Origin: Anaerocolumna sp. AGMB13020 | GTDB taxonomy: Bacteria > Bacillota > Clostridia > Lachnospirales > Lachnospiraceae | Length of the DNA stretch: 64,000 nt | Direction of reading: 5' to 3' | NCBI RefSeq assembly: GCF_033100115.1 | Contig: NZ_CP136910.1 | Location: 3,434,001 to 3,498,000, forward strand | Shown here: positions 16,095 to 24,634 of the stretch, in pieces | Position numbering within the stretch: the stretch's first letter is position 1 | How the letters are laid out: every line of letters begins with the position of its first letter | Translations under genes and position numbers: made by a program | Notes under the pieces: generated by a model | The model's database searches: none | Seen by the model: the letters and a program-made list of their open reading frames with translations, nothing else | What the model was told of the DNA's origin: nothing

Positions 16095-17564
16095 ATGGGA
16101 TGGATAGATGAAGTAGCATATAAAATATCTCCACAGTGGGCATATAAGAGGGAAGCCTGGAGGCAAGAGTTAGACAGTATCAGAAATTATGATGCTGGAG
16201 CCCTTGACCGGAACAATGCAAATTGGAATGCTTCGAACTTATCAGCAGAATTCACTGATAAATATGACAGGGATAAGGTCAGGGCCAGGGCAAGAGATCT
16301 TGAAAGAAATTCTGATATGGCAACAAGCGTTGTGAAAGCTTTTAAAAGAAATATCATAGGAGGCGGATTCAAACTACAGGCAAGAACCTCTGTTCCTGAA
16401 ATAAACAATAAGCTAGAGGAGTACTGGAAAGAATGGTGTAAGAAAGAGAACTGCGATGTCACAGGAGTGCAAAGCTTTAATCAGCTTCTTCGTATGGCAG
16501 TACAGCGTAAAAAGGTGGACGGAGGAATTCTATTCATAAAAAGGTACACAGATGATGGGCTGATTCCTTTCAAGCTTCAGGCAATCGAAGTAGATGAGCT
16601 GGCAAAGGATGCTGTAACAAACGGTGAAAGAGTAGTGGGAGGCATTAAATACAACGAATACAACAAACCATTAGGATATTATATTAAACAATATGATATA
16701 GATGGATATACAATCAATGAACCAGTATACATCCCCGCAAAGGATGTTATTTTTATTTACAGCAAAAAAAGACCTTCTCAAATTAGGGAAATGTCAGATA
16801 TGGCTCCAACGGTTACGCGGATTAGAGACATTAACGAATTTATGACCGCCGTCTCTGTTAAAGAACGTATAGCAGCTTGCTTGGCTGTTTTTATTAAGAA
16901 GAACAATCCCAATGGAGCCGGAGGTTTTGATAAACGAAATAACAATAACGCTAACACTCCGGAAAAGAAATATGATGGAAAAACACTTATACCTGGAATG
17001 ATTAGAGAATTAAATGTAAATGAGGATGCAATAACAATCAATCCATCAGGACAGGCTACCGATGCAGCAGCTTTTGTTAAATTACAACAACGACTTATTG
17101 CATCAGGACAAGGAATCAGCTATGAGTCTACCTCCAGAGACATGAGCGAAGTCAATTATTCTTCTGCCAGGCAAGGAAGCATTGAGGATGATCTGGAATA
17201 TACAGAAGACGGTGAGCTAATTGAGGAGTTCATGGCAGAAGTTTACGAAGCCTTTGTGACCTGCATTTATTTAACTGGATTAATTAAGTTTAAGGACTTT
17301 TATACCAAAAAACAGGACTACATAAAGCATGAGTGGGTAAAAGCACCGAAGAGGTGGATTGATCCCGTGAAAGAGGCTAACGCAAACAAAATCGCACTTG
17401 CTACAGGCCAGAAGACATTAAAAGACATAGCAGCAGAAAATGGTAGAGATTGGCGTGAGGTGGTGGATGAAATGGCAGAAATCAATGATTATGCAAATAA
17501 AAAAGGACTAGATTTAGGAGGTGCACTTTTTGGACAAAAAACAGCTCAAAAGCAGACAGGATAG
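16095..17564 (+). CDS. portal protein, lambda gpB family
   Basis: A 489-residue portal, the dodecameric ring through which DNA enters the head. I chose the ATG at 16095 after GGAGG. Family features include RARARDLERNSDMATSVV (about residues 57-74), the conserved IIGGGFKLQA, QAIEVDEL, and the SYESTSRDMSEVNYSS segment near residue 345. The family length is about 500, so it is complete. The protease gene overlaps its end by 35 bases. Confidence 0.92.
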   Translation: MGWIDEVAYKISPQWAYKREAWRQELDSIRNYDAGALDRNNANWNASNLSAEFTDKYDRDKVRARARDLERNSDMATSVVKAFKRNIIGGGFKLQARTSVPEINNKLEEYWKEWCKKENCDVTGVQSFNQLLRMAVQRKKVDGGILFIKRYTDDGLIPFKLQAIEVDELAKDAVTNGERVVGGIKYNEYNKPLGYYIKQYDIDGYTINEPVYIPAKDVIFIYSKKRPSQIREMSDMAPTVTRIRDINEFMTAVSVKERIAACLAVFIKKNNPNGAGGFDKRNNNNANTPEKKYDGKTLIPGMIRELNVNEDAITINPSGQATDAAAFVKLQQRLIASGQGISYESTSRDMSEVNYSSARQGSIEDDLEYTEDGELIEEFMAEVYEAFVTCIYLTGLIKFKDFYTKKQDYIKHEWVKAPKRWIDPVKEANANKIALATGQKTLKDIAAENGRDWREVVDEMAEINDYANKKGLDLGGALFGQKTAQKQTG

Positions 17565-18132
17565 TAATACCAGAGAGTTTTACTGCGCAAGTATACGCGC
17601 TATGTCTGGCGAAGGAAATGAAAGAAAATTTGAACTATCATTTTCCAGTGAAGAACCATATGAAAGATGGGATTATGTAGAAATCCTGGAACACACAGAA
17701 GATGCGGTTGATTTAATCAGATTGAATGAAATTGGCTGTGTTCTATTTAATCACAACAGAGATGTTGTGATAGGAAAAATAGAAAAAGCATGGCTACAGG
17801 ATAACAGAGGATATGCAGTAATAGAATTTGACACGGATGAAGAATCAGATAAGTTTTATATGAAAGTGAAAAACGGCGTGTTAAAAGGTGTTAGCGTAGG
17901 TTATAGAGTAACCTTATGGGAAGAAGTGGGAGCAAATAAGAAATCCACAGACGGAAGATTCACAGGACCTTGTTCTATTGCAAAGAAATGGTTTCCTTAT
18001 GAAATTTCTATTGTTTCCATACCAGCGGATGCTACTGTTGGAGTAGGAAGAGACTTGGAGAATCATGAAAATACTCACCAATCTCTTAACCTCTACCAAA
18101 AGCAGATTCAAATAAATAAAAATTATATCTAG
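17530..18132 (+). CDS. prohead maturation protease (HK97/U35 type)
   Basis: About 200 residues. I prefer TTG at 17530, eight bases after AGGAGG; a GTG at 17521 lies on top of that site. The core contains LFNHNRDVVIGKIEKAW with the probable catalytic His, and VLKGVSVGYRV with the catalytic Ser, followed by PYEISIVSIPADATVGVG. These proteases remove the capsid scaffold domain after assembly. It lies between portal and capsid, the standard order. Confidence 0.87.
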   Translation: MDKKQLKSRQDSNTREFYCASIRAMSGEGNERKFELSFSSEEPYERWDYVEILEHTEDAVDLIRLNEIGCVLFNHNRDVVIGKIEKAWLQDNRGYAVIEFDTDEESDKFYMKVKNGVLKGVSVGYRVTLWEEVGANKKSTDGRFTGPCSIAKKWFPYEISIVSIPADATVGVGRDLENHENTHQSLNLYQKQIQINKNYI

Positions 18133-18142
18133 GAGGATAATC

Positions 18143-19633
18143 ATGACCAGAAAGCAAATGATTGATGCAAGAGCCTTAAAACAGCAAGAACTTATTAATA
18201 AGGCAAAAAATGAGGGATGCAGAGAGCTTACAAGCGAGGAACAGAGAGAATTTGACAAATTGCAAGGAGAGATAGACCTGCTAAAGTCTGCCGAGGAAGG
18301 AGAAGAGCCAACAGGAGACGGGGAAGAACCTGATCCTACACGTACACTTGAAGCAGAAAGGGTGCGAACAGCTGAAATTATGGATTTGTGTAGAGATTTC
18401 GGTATCGACCCCACAAAGCACATAAAAGATGGAACCTCAGTGGATGGCGTAAGAGCTGCCGTACTGGAAGAAGTAAAAAAAGGAGGCACACCAATCAGTG
18501 TAAGAGTCACTAACGATGAAGGTGACAAGTACAGAGCAGCAGCGGTTGATGGCATTTTAATGCGTGGCGGTATTCAGCTAGAAAAACCTGCTGACGGTGC
18601 CAGAGATTTCAGGGGAATGAGCTTAAGAGATCTGGCAATCGAATCGTTGGAACGTGATGGAATTAATGCAAGAAGAATGGGTAATGATGATCTATTTCAC
18701 GAACTAATGCAGAGACAGTATTTTAACCCTACTTCTGCATTCCCTTCCATTATGGACGCTGCCATTAATAAGGCGTATGTTGAAGGGCATAAGAAAGTAA
18801 ATGTAACGTTTGATAAGTGGACTAAGAAAGGCACTTTAAAAGACTTCAAGACTACAGAGAACAATTATCTGGCAGGGACCGCCGGTGAATTCCTGGAGGT
18901 GCCGGAATCTGGTGAATTAAAGCATGACAAACCAATTGATGCGAAGCTGCCTACCAGAAAGTTAAAGACTTACGGAAGACAATTCACAATGACCAGACAA
19001 GCATTTATCAATGATGATATTGGCTTTCTTACAACCATGCCTTCCAGATATGCCGCATCTGCCAGAAAGACAATTAACACACAGGTATATAAGATTGTAA
19101 ACGATAACCCTACTATCTATGATGGTATTCAACTCTTCCATAGCGCACATAACAATCTTATGGGAGAGGCATCCGGTGTTACGGGTGCAGTAATCCAGAA
19201 GATGATCACAAGGCTGCAAAAACAGAAGAATCAGTTCGGAGAGGCAATCATCATACGCCCGGCTTATGTAATAGTCCCTGTCGGATATGGATTTACCATA
19301 CAGACGATTCTTGGCAGTCCTTATATCCATACGGGAGAGAATACACAGGCAGTCAACCCGCTTTATGGGTACAAAATTGAGGTTGTCGAAGATCCTACCT
19401 TAAACGCTTTGGTGGGCGAAGGCAAACCCATGCCCTGGTATATAGCAGGTGATAAAAATGACGTTGATACCATTCAGGTAGATTATCTGAATGGAAATGA
19501 GATTCCCACAATTCGCAGAATGGAGGCTCCCGGTGTACTAGGTTTTACCTGGGATATCTATCTTGACTGGGGTATCAGCGTGATGGATTACAGAGGAATT
19601 ATTAAAAACAGCGGTATCATTATACCGGACTAA
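18143..19633 (+). CDS. major capsid protein with scaffold domain
   Basis: A 496-residue HK97-fold capsid protein with AGGAGG before the ATG. Residues 1 to ~130 are charged and helical, the usual scaffold domain that the upstream protease removes. The capsid body includes KLPTRKLKTYGRQFTMTRQA, HSAHNNLMGE and, at the end, PGVLGFTWDIYLDWG, as in Mu gpT/HK97-like shells. A decoration protein follows. Confidence 0.88.
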   Translation: MTRKQMIDARALKQQELINKAKNEGCRELTSEEQREFDKLQGEIDLLKSAEEGEEPTGDGEEPDPTRTLEAERVRTAEIMDLCRDFGIDPTKHIKDGTSVDGVRAAVLEEVKKGGTPISVRVTNDEGDKYRAAAVDGILMRGGIQLEKPADGARDFRGMSLRDLAIESLERDGINARRMGNDDLFHELMQRQYFNPTSAFPSIMDAAINKAYVEGHKKVNVTFDKWTKKGTLKDFKTTENNYLAGTAGEFLEVPESGELKHDKPIDAKLPTRKLKTYGRQFTMTRQAFINDDIGFLTTMPSRYAASARKTINTQVYKIVNDNPTIYDGIQLFHSAHNNLMGEASGVTGAVIQKMITRLQKQKNQFGEAIIIRPAYVIVPVGYGFTIQTILGSPYIHTGENTQAVNPLYGYKIEVVEDPTLNALVGEGKPMPWYIAGDKNDVDTIQVDYLNGNEIPTIRRMEAPGVLGFTWDIYLDWGISVMDYRGIIKNSGIIIPD

Positions 19634-19649
19634 TGGAAGGAGAACATCT

Positions 19650-19973
19650 ATGAAAGCTACATACTGGCAAAAGGGAGATACATTGGATTACAAGAATACT
19701 GGAAGTGCCAAAATTGAGCATGACACGGTTGTGGTCTTAGGAAAAAGAATAGGAGTATCAGGGACAGAAATTCCTGTAGGTGCAGTTGGTAGTATTCATG
19801 TTACCGGTGTGTTTGTAATGAACAAAGCAGCTGAAGTGATTTCTTTCGGTGACGACCTGTATTATGACTCTGAAAATGAAGTGGTGACTAAAACTGAGAC
19901 AGAAGTTAAGGCGGGTTATGCTGCTGAATCAAAAGACAGCGCAGAAAGCAAAGTCTTAGTTAAAATCGACTAG
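19650..19973 (+). CDS. DUF2190 capsid decoration protein
   Basis: A 107-residue beta-rich protein, AAGGAG site before ATG. The pattern (GDTLDYKNTGSAKIEHDTVV, then GKRIGVSGTEIPVGAVGSI, GDDLYYD, GYAAE) is that of DUF2190, small proteins that stud or stabilise the outside of HK97-type capsids. It follows the capsid gene directly. No catalytic role is expected. Confidence 0.8.
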   Translation: MKATYWQKGDTLDYKNTGSAKIEHDTVVVLGKRIGVSGTEIPVGAVGSIHVTGVFVMNKAAEVISFGDDLYYDSENEVVTKTETEVKAGYAAESKDSAESKVLVKID

Positions 19974-19983
19974 GGAGGTAACT

Positions 19984-20334
19984 ATGAAAAAACTAATTGC
20001 CATTATACCGATTCTGTATCTTGCGAAATTGTATCAGCCGGGGGAGGAGATCCCGGCTAGCGACAATACTATGGTGGAAGCATGGCTTGGCAATAAGGCA
20101 GCTGAATGGGTAGAGAATAATACTATGGTTGAAGATACCAGGGACAATGAGAATGAAGATGTTAACGAAACTGTAGATGAGGAAGAGCCGGAGAATCAGG
20201 AAGATAAAGAGAATAAAGAAGCTGAAACTTCAACAGAGAATGAAGATACTGACAATCAGGAAGATATAAATGTGGATTCATCAGGAGAGCAGGAAGTTAA
20301 GCAAAGCACTATTACCAGGAGGAATAAAAAGTAA
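19984..20334 (+). CDS. acidic hypothetical head protein
   Basis: A 116-residue protein with GGGAGG before the ATG. The first ~45 residues look folded (LIAIIPILYLAKLYQPGEEI); the rest is a low-complexity acidic tail rich in Glu, Asp and Asn that ends in a basic RRNKK. Proteins like this lie between decoration and head-completion genes in related phages. The stop overlaps the next ATG. Function unknown; a chaperone or connector role is possible. Confidence 0.55.
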   Translation: MKKLIAIIPILYLAKLYQPGEEIPASDNTMVEAWLGNKAAEWVENNTMVEDTRDNENEDVNETVDEEEPENQEDKENKEAETSTENEDTDNQEDINVDSSGEQEVKQSTITRRNKK

Positions 20335-20660
20335 TGAGCTCCTTCAAAGAGCAATTAAAGGATGATATAAAAAACGTCTTTTTTAATACATCGGAATTTG
20401 CTGATATGCACGATATTGATGGAAAGATGATTCCTGCCATTATCGACGATGAAATAATGGAAGAGTACGAAAATCTAAAGGATTACAATTATGACGGAAT
20501 GTACAAAGTAAAATTAGTTGTATTCGTTAGCTTGGATAGCTTTGAGAAAGTACCAGTTGCTGAAAGCAGCCTGAGGGTGGACGGAAGAAAGTACTTTGTC
20601 TTGGGAACATCAAAACCGGATGGAATGCTAAAATTAATTCTGGGAGTGAGTACTTCGTGA
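20334..20660 (+). CDS. head-tail joining protein
   Basis: A 108-residue protein whose ATG overlaps the previous stop. It has the profile of the small head-completion proteins (lambda FII / 'ATP-binding sugar transporter-like' family): an N-terminal helix pair with FFNTSEFADMHDIDG, then VVFVSLDSFEKVPVAESSLRVDG and a closing strand pair. It would bridge the connector to the tail. It overlaps the minor tail protein gene by four bases. Confidence 0.65.
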   Translation: MSSFKEQLKDDIKNVFFNTSEFADMHDIDGKMIPAIIDDEIMEEYENLKDYNYDGMYKVKLVVFVSLDSFEKVPVAESSLRVDGRKYFVLGTSKPDGMLKLILGVSTS

Positions 20661-21364
20661 TAAAGAATTTTGAAATAAGAGCACCTGATTTAAAAGACAT
20701 TACAGGCGGAATTGAGGGGATAGGCAAGCAGAGTTCAGGAATGCTTTCAAGATCAATCAACAGGGCTGCAACAACAGCAAAAACCGCAATTGGTCGAAGT
20801 AAAACAGGTGCGCCGAGCGTATACAGAATAAAGACTGGTGAAGTAAATTCTGCATCTAAAATAATTAGAAATGCAGATAAAAAGAATTTATTTGCAATTA
20901 TTTCCGTAAAAGGAAGGTCAAGGCCACTGATTAAGTTTGCTGTTAGTCCTAAAAGACTGGCGAAAAGACGTAAAAGCAGCGGTAACCCTAAATCGTATAA
21001 GGCTGCCGTTATGAAAAGCGGTAGCCTTAAAAATTTAAATCACCTTAAAAATAAGCCGTTTTTTGCAATTACTAAGAACGGAACGGAAGGCATATTTTCT
21101 CGTAAAGATTCAAAGATACAGAAGCAGATCAGAATAGTCAGGAGATTAAAAGGTAAAGGAGTTCGGGTTTATACTTATAAAACCAAAGTCAAAACCGGCG
21201 AGCCTTATCAAACGGATATTTTACAAATGCACTTCGGCCCTTCCATTCCTCAGATGGTGGAAAACAATGATGTTATGAGTAGAATCCAAAAAGAAGCTAA
21301 CAAAACATTGCAAAAAAGATTAGACCATGAAGTATCAAGGTATTTAGAGAGGTTGAAAAAATGA
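20657..21364 (+). CDS. minor tail protein Z (gpZ family)
   Basis: A 235-residue, very basic protein that starts with GTG overlapping the previous gene. It matches the prophage minor tail protein Z family: RSINRAATTAKTAIGRSKTG near the N-terminus, a Lys/Arg-rich middle (KFAVSPKRLAKRRKSSGNPK), and a C-terminal MHFGPSIPQM. These proteins complete the tail end that docks to the head. A small overlap joins it to the tail terminator gene. Confidence 0.72.
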   Translation: MIKNFEIRAPDLKDITGGIEGIGKQSSGMLSRSINRAATTAKTAIGRSKTGAPSVYRIKTGEVNSASKIIRNADKKNLFAIISVKGRSRPLIKFAVSPKRLAKRRKSSGNPKSYKAAVMKSGSLKNLNHLKNKPFFAITKNGTEGIFSRKDSKIQKQIRIVRRLKGKGVRVYTYKTKVKTGEPYQTDILQMHFGPSIPQMVENNDVMSRIQKEANKTLQKRLDHEVSRYLERLKK

Positions 21365-21819
21365 GTGTAAAATATTTGCTTGTCGAAATTGAGAAGAATC
21401 TCCAAGAAGTATTCAAAGGATATAAGCTTGTAAATCAAAGGGAAAACCTTGCTTCTTTAAATATTTATCAATACAATCTGCCAGAGAAACAGGAAGAGAA
21501 CGATGAAGAACATTTTCCTTACATCATTATCAGACCGACTGAAGGAAGTTTGAATCAAGAGGAAGAGACGGTCACAACCACTCTCATTTTTGGCATAAGT
21601 GATGATGGCGAAAACAAGCAGGGAGCTGCTGATATCACCAACATGATTGAAAAATACAAAAATCATCTTGCAAACAATAAATTTGTTGGAACTTATGAAG
21701 TATTATTCCCGATTACCTGGGAATTGCAAGATGAAGATACTCATCCATTGTATTTTGGTGGTATCGCAGTCATGTGGAAATTACACAACATGAAACAAAA
21801 GGAGGCAGTACTTATATGA
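21361..21819 (+). CDS. tail terminator / completion protein
   Basis: A 152-residue protein overlapping gpZ by four bases. It has an N-terminal amphipathic helix, a PYIIIRPTEGSLN strand, the conserved-looking TTLIFGISDDGE, and a helix (ADITNMIEKYKNHL) as in tail-completion proteins that stop tail-tube growth and cap the tail. Position between gpZ and the sheath supports this. It overlaps the next gene's start by four bases. Confidence 0.6.
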   Translation: MSVKYLLVEIEKNLQEVFKGYKLVNQRENLASLNIYQYNLPEKQEENDEEHFPYIIIRPTEGSLNQEEETVTTTLIFGISDDGENKQGAADITNMIEKYKNHLANNKFVGTYEVLFPITWELQDEDTHPLYFGGIAVMWKLHNMKQKEAVLI

Positions 21820-22142
21820 TTGAGAATGAGATAGAGACAGCGGAAAAAACCGAAGTAATCGGAAGGAAAGCTGATACGAAAAAGAAAGAAGATAGTAAAA
21901 AGAAGGATTTAAAGCCTTCAGAAACACTGGTCTATTGTGGGCCGACTATAAAAGGAATTGTGCAGCAGTACGCACACTTCAATAATGGGATTCCTGAAAG
22001 GCTAAAGGATTATGTAGCAAACCACAAAGCAGTAGAGAGACTACTTGTACCAATTGAGGATTTCGTAGAAGTAAAGCGAAACCTCCAGGTTAAAGGTACA
22101 GTAGAAAGTCTTTCTTATATCTCGATTGAGAAGGGAGAGTAA
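21816..22142 (+). CDS. hypothetical tail protein before the sheath
   Basis: A 108-residue protein. I chose the ATG at 21816, ten bases after GGAGG; an earlier in-frame ATG lies inside the upstream gene. The N-terminal 35 residues are a Lys/Glu-rich tail; the folded part reads TLVYCGPTIKGIVQQYAHFNNGIP. Small proteins of this kind regularly precede the sheath gene in Firmicute myophages. Function not known. Confidence 0.6.
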   Translation: MIENEIETAEKTEVIGRKADTKKKEDSKKKDLKPSETLVYCGPTIKGIVQQYAHFNNGIPERLKDYVANHKAVERLLVPIEDFVEVKRNLQVKGTVESLSYISIEKGE

Positions 22143-22145
22143 AAT

Positions 22146-23600
22146 ATGAATTATCAACACGGAATAATTTCCAGTGAAAAACCGACCTCCGTAGCCAAGC
22201 CGACAATTATTGAAAGTGCAGTCGGTGTTATATTTGGTACTGCGCCAGTCAATCTCTTAAAAGATCCATATAGTGCTGCAAACAAGCCGGTATTAATCAA
22301 TAATTATAACGAGGCGGTAGAGAAGTTGGGGTTCTCTTATGACTTCAAAAACTATACCTTGTGCCAGAGTATGTATATTCGTTTCAAGAAGTTCTTTATG
22401 GCACCAGTTGTTATGGTTAACGTGCTTGATCCAGCTGTACATAAAGAAGATGTAACTGAAAAAACATTTACAATAGCAAATAAAAAGACTGCCATTGATG
22501 ACCAGGGAATCTTATTAGACAAGATTGTTGTAAAATCCTCTGATGGAAACACCACTTATGAAGCCGAAACAGATTACTTGGTATCCTTTACGGATGAAGG
22601 TACAGTTGTCCTCGCTATCATAACTGGGGGAGCTATCGGTTCAGCTGCTTCTGTAAAAATAGCATATACAAAAATTGACCCGGCAAAAGTTACTCAGACT
22701 GATATCATTGGAGGTTATGATATCGAAACAAGGAAAAGAAGTGGCATTGACTGTGTAAATATGGTTCGCCCTTTGCTGGGTGTATTGCCTTGCCAGCTTC
22801 TCGCACCGGGTTGGTCACAGGTTCCGGCAGTTGCAGCGATACTGAGTTCAAAAACACGTCTAATTGAAGGCTTATTCAATGCAATAAGCATCACAGATCT
22901 TGATACTCAAGCGGTCGAAAGCCTTGATACAATACAGAAATATAAAGAAGATAACGGTTATGACGATGACTTTAATATTCCTTGTTATCCGAAAGTTATT
23001 GTAGATGGATATGAGATCTACTTATCTGCTGTGGTTGATGCTGCTATTGCTCAAACAGATAATGCAAATGGTGGTCCCTATGCTTCCCCTTCCAATAAGA
23101 TTATAGCAATTAATGGTACTTGCCTGGATGGGGGAGAAGAAATATATTTTGACATTAACGAAGCCAATGAAATAAATGCAGCGGGAGTTATGACGGCTCT
23201 AAATTTAAACGGTTGGAGAAGTTGGGGAAATGAAATGGGCTGTTATCCTGCCAACACTGATGTAAAAGATAGATATATAGTGTGCCGTAGAGTATTTAAC
23301 TATCAGGACAATACCTTTAAAATTAATTTTTTCGATAAGGTTGACAATCCGACTGATTACAGGTTAATTGAGGCAATCGTAAATGAAGAGAACCTCAATT
23401 TATCAACATTGGCCTCTAGGGGAAGGATTGCAGGAGGAAGTCTATTCTTTGATATAGATGAAAATCCGACTGAAAATATTTTGGATGGACATATCATCTT
23501 TCAAAGGAAGCTTTCTCCGTTTACTCCGGCAAAAGTTATTGAAACGGTTACAGAATTTGATCCTACGCTTAACAGCGCAGCATTAACGGGAGGGGAATAA
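22146..23600 (+). CDS. contractile tail sheath protein
   Basis: A 484-residue sheath subunit, which makes this a contractile-tailed phage. The N-terminus VAKPTIIESAVGVIFGTAPV and the C-terminal domain FFDKVDNPTDYRLIEAIVNE plus GSLFFDIDENPTENILDGHI are typical of the sheath family. It assembles around the tube and contracts on infection. The tube gene follows one base after its stop. Confidence 0.92.
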   Translation: MNYQHGIISSEKPTSVAKPTIIESAVGVIFGTAPVNLLKDPYSAANKPVLINNYNEAVEKLGFSYDFKNYTLCQSMYIRFKKFFMAPVVMVNVLDPAVHKEDVTEKTFTIANKKTAIDDQGILLDKIVVKSSDGNTTYEAETDYLVSFTDEGTVVLAIITGGAIGSAASVKIAYTKIDPAKVTQTDIIGGYDIETRKRSGIDCVNMVRPLLGVLPCQLLAPGWSQVPAVAAILSSKTRLIEGLFNAISITDLDTQAVESLDTIQKYKEDNGYDDDFNIPCYPKVIVDGYEIYLSAVVDAAIAQTDNANGGPYASPSNKIIAINGTCLDGGEEIYFDINEANEINAAGVMTALNLNGWRSWGNEMGCYPANTDVKDRYIVCRRVFNYQDNTFKINFFDKVDNPTDYRLIEAIVNEENLNLSTLASRGRIAGGSLFFDIDENPTENILDGHIIFQRKLSPFTPAKVIETVTEFDPTLNSAALTGGE

Positions 23601-23601
23601 G

Positions 23602-24120
23602 ATGGGATACAGAGTACCTGAAGCAGTAAATCTTTTTAATGTTTACAATGGAACAAGCAGACAGGTGGGAGTAACGGGTTCGGTAGAATTGCCGGAATTT
23701 GCTTATATGACCAATACCATTTCGGCAGCTGGAATGGCAGGAGAATATGATGCTCCCGTCATTGGTCATATAGCTTCTCAGAAGTTAAAAATTCCTTTCG
23801 GCCAGATTGATGAGCAGGAATTTTTTGCTATGGTTGAAAGCAGCAGCAATATAACGCTAAGAGCTTCTATCCAAACCAGAGACGAGCAGACAAATGAACC
23901 GGAAATGGTGTTAATGACGATAACTGTTCGAGGGGCTACAACGGATTTTACACCGGGAACGATTGAAAAAGGAAAAACCATGAATGCAAGCATAACGAAA
24001 GAGGTTGCTTATATAAAAATCGTTATTAACAATGTGGTTTGCCTGGAATTAGATAAATTCAACAGTATTTTTATTATAAACGGCAAAGACATTTTTGCGA
24101 AAGTGAGGGCAATGATCTAA
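23602..24120 (+). CDS. tail tube protein (FII family)
   Basis: A 172-residue major tail tube protein with GGGAGGGG before the ATG. Family signs are the opening PEAVNLFNVYNGTSRQVGV, GMAGEYDAPVIGHIASQKL and a closing VCLELDKFNSIFIINGKDI. It forms the inner tail tube through which DNA passes. Its stop overlaps the chaperone start by one base. Confidence 0.87.
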   Translation: MGYRVPEAVNLFNVYNGTSRQVGVTGSVELPEFAYMTNTISAAGMAGEYDAPVIGHIASQKLKIPFGQIDEQEFFAMVESSSNITLRASIQTRDEQTNEPEMVLMTITVRGATTDFTPGTIEKGKTMNASITKEVAYIKIVINNVVCLELDKFNSIFIINGKDIFAKVRAMI

Positions 24121-24455
24121 TGGAAGAAAATGATACAGTTAAAGAAAATATTGAGGTAATAAGTAAAAAGAGAATTATCAAATTTGATAAGCCTTACATG
24201 TTTGAGACGGTAACCTACAAGGACATTGATTTATCAAAGCTCGATGACCTGACAACCGATGACCTTATGACAGCAGAGAGAATCTATAACAAAAGTGGTG
24301 GGGCAGCTATCAACCCGGAAACAAGTCTTTTGTACAGTATAATCCTGGCACACCTTGCCAGTGATATGCCGATTGAATTCTTCGGAAAATTGCCAGCCAA
24401 AGAGTCCTTAAAGCTTAAAAGGGAAGTCTATAATTTTTTCTACAGAGGGGCATAA
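24120..24455 (+). CDS. tail assembly chaperone gpE (short product)
   Basis: A 111-residue protein of the gpE/tail-assembly-chaperone type: KFDKPYMFETVTYKDIDLSK, then DDLTTDDLMTAERIY and an AHLASDMPIEFFGKLPAKES helix pair. These chaperones coat the tape measure before tube growth. Near its end it contains the slippery run T TTT TTC (24434-24440), and a continued frame exists on the other side, so a longer product is expected too. Confidence 0.8.
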   Translation: MEENDTVKENIEVISKKRIIKFDKPYMFETVTYKDIDLSKLDDLTTDDLMTAERIYNKSGGAAINPETSLLYSIILAHLASDMPIEFFGKLPAKESLKLKREVYNFFYRGA

Positions 24456-24634
24456 CATTCGGATCGGGAAAAGAGCTGAATAAAATCTGTATTCAGCTCT
24501 CTATGTCAAGAATGAATGTTAGCCTGGAACACTTAAAGAAAATGTCCTTAGACGAGTTGTTTGAGCTAACGGAGGAGGTAAGTAAGATTGTCGAAGAGAA
24601 CCGAACACGAACTGCAAATAAGAATAGGCGGTAA
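24120..24634 (+). CDS. tail assembly chaperone gpE-E' (programmed -1 frameshift product)
   Basis: Zero-frame codons AAT-TTT-TTC at 24432-24440 hold a perfect X-XXY-YYZ heptamer. A -1 slip leads into an open frame that runs from CTA at 24440 to TAA at 24632-24634, adding about 64 residues. The added part includes LSMSRMNVSLEHLKKMSLDE and a helix up to IVEEN, which reads as the usual E' domain that contacts the tape measure. It overlaps the tape measure start. The same arrangement is known from P2 E/E' and lambda G/GT. Frameshift efficiency cannot be judged from sequence. Confidence 0.8.
24472..24500 (+). other. hairpin downstream of the slippery site
   Basis: AGAGCTGAATA (24472-24482) and TATTCAGCTCT (24490-24500) form a perfect 11-bp stem with a 7-base loop. 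It starts 31 bases after the slippery heptamer, further than the usual 5-9, so a stimulatory role is uncertain. It lies inside the E' frame and has no T-run, so it is not a normal terminator. Confidence 0.5.
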
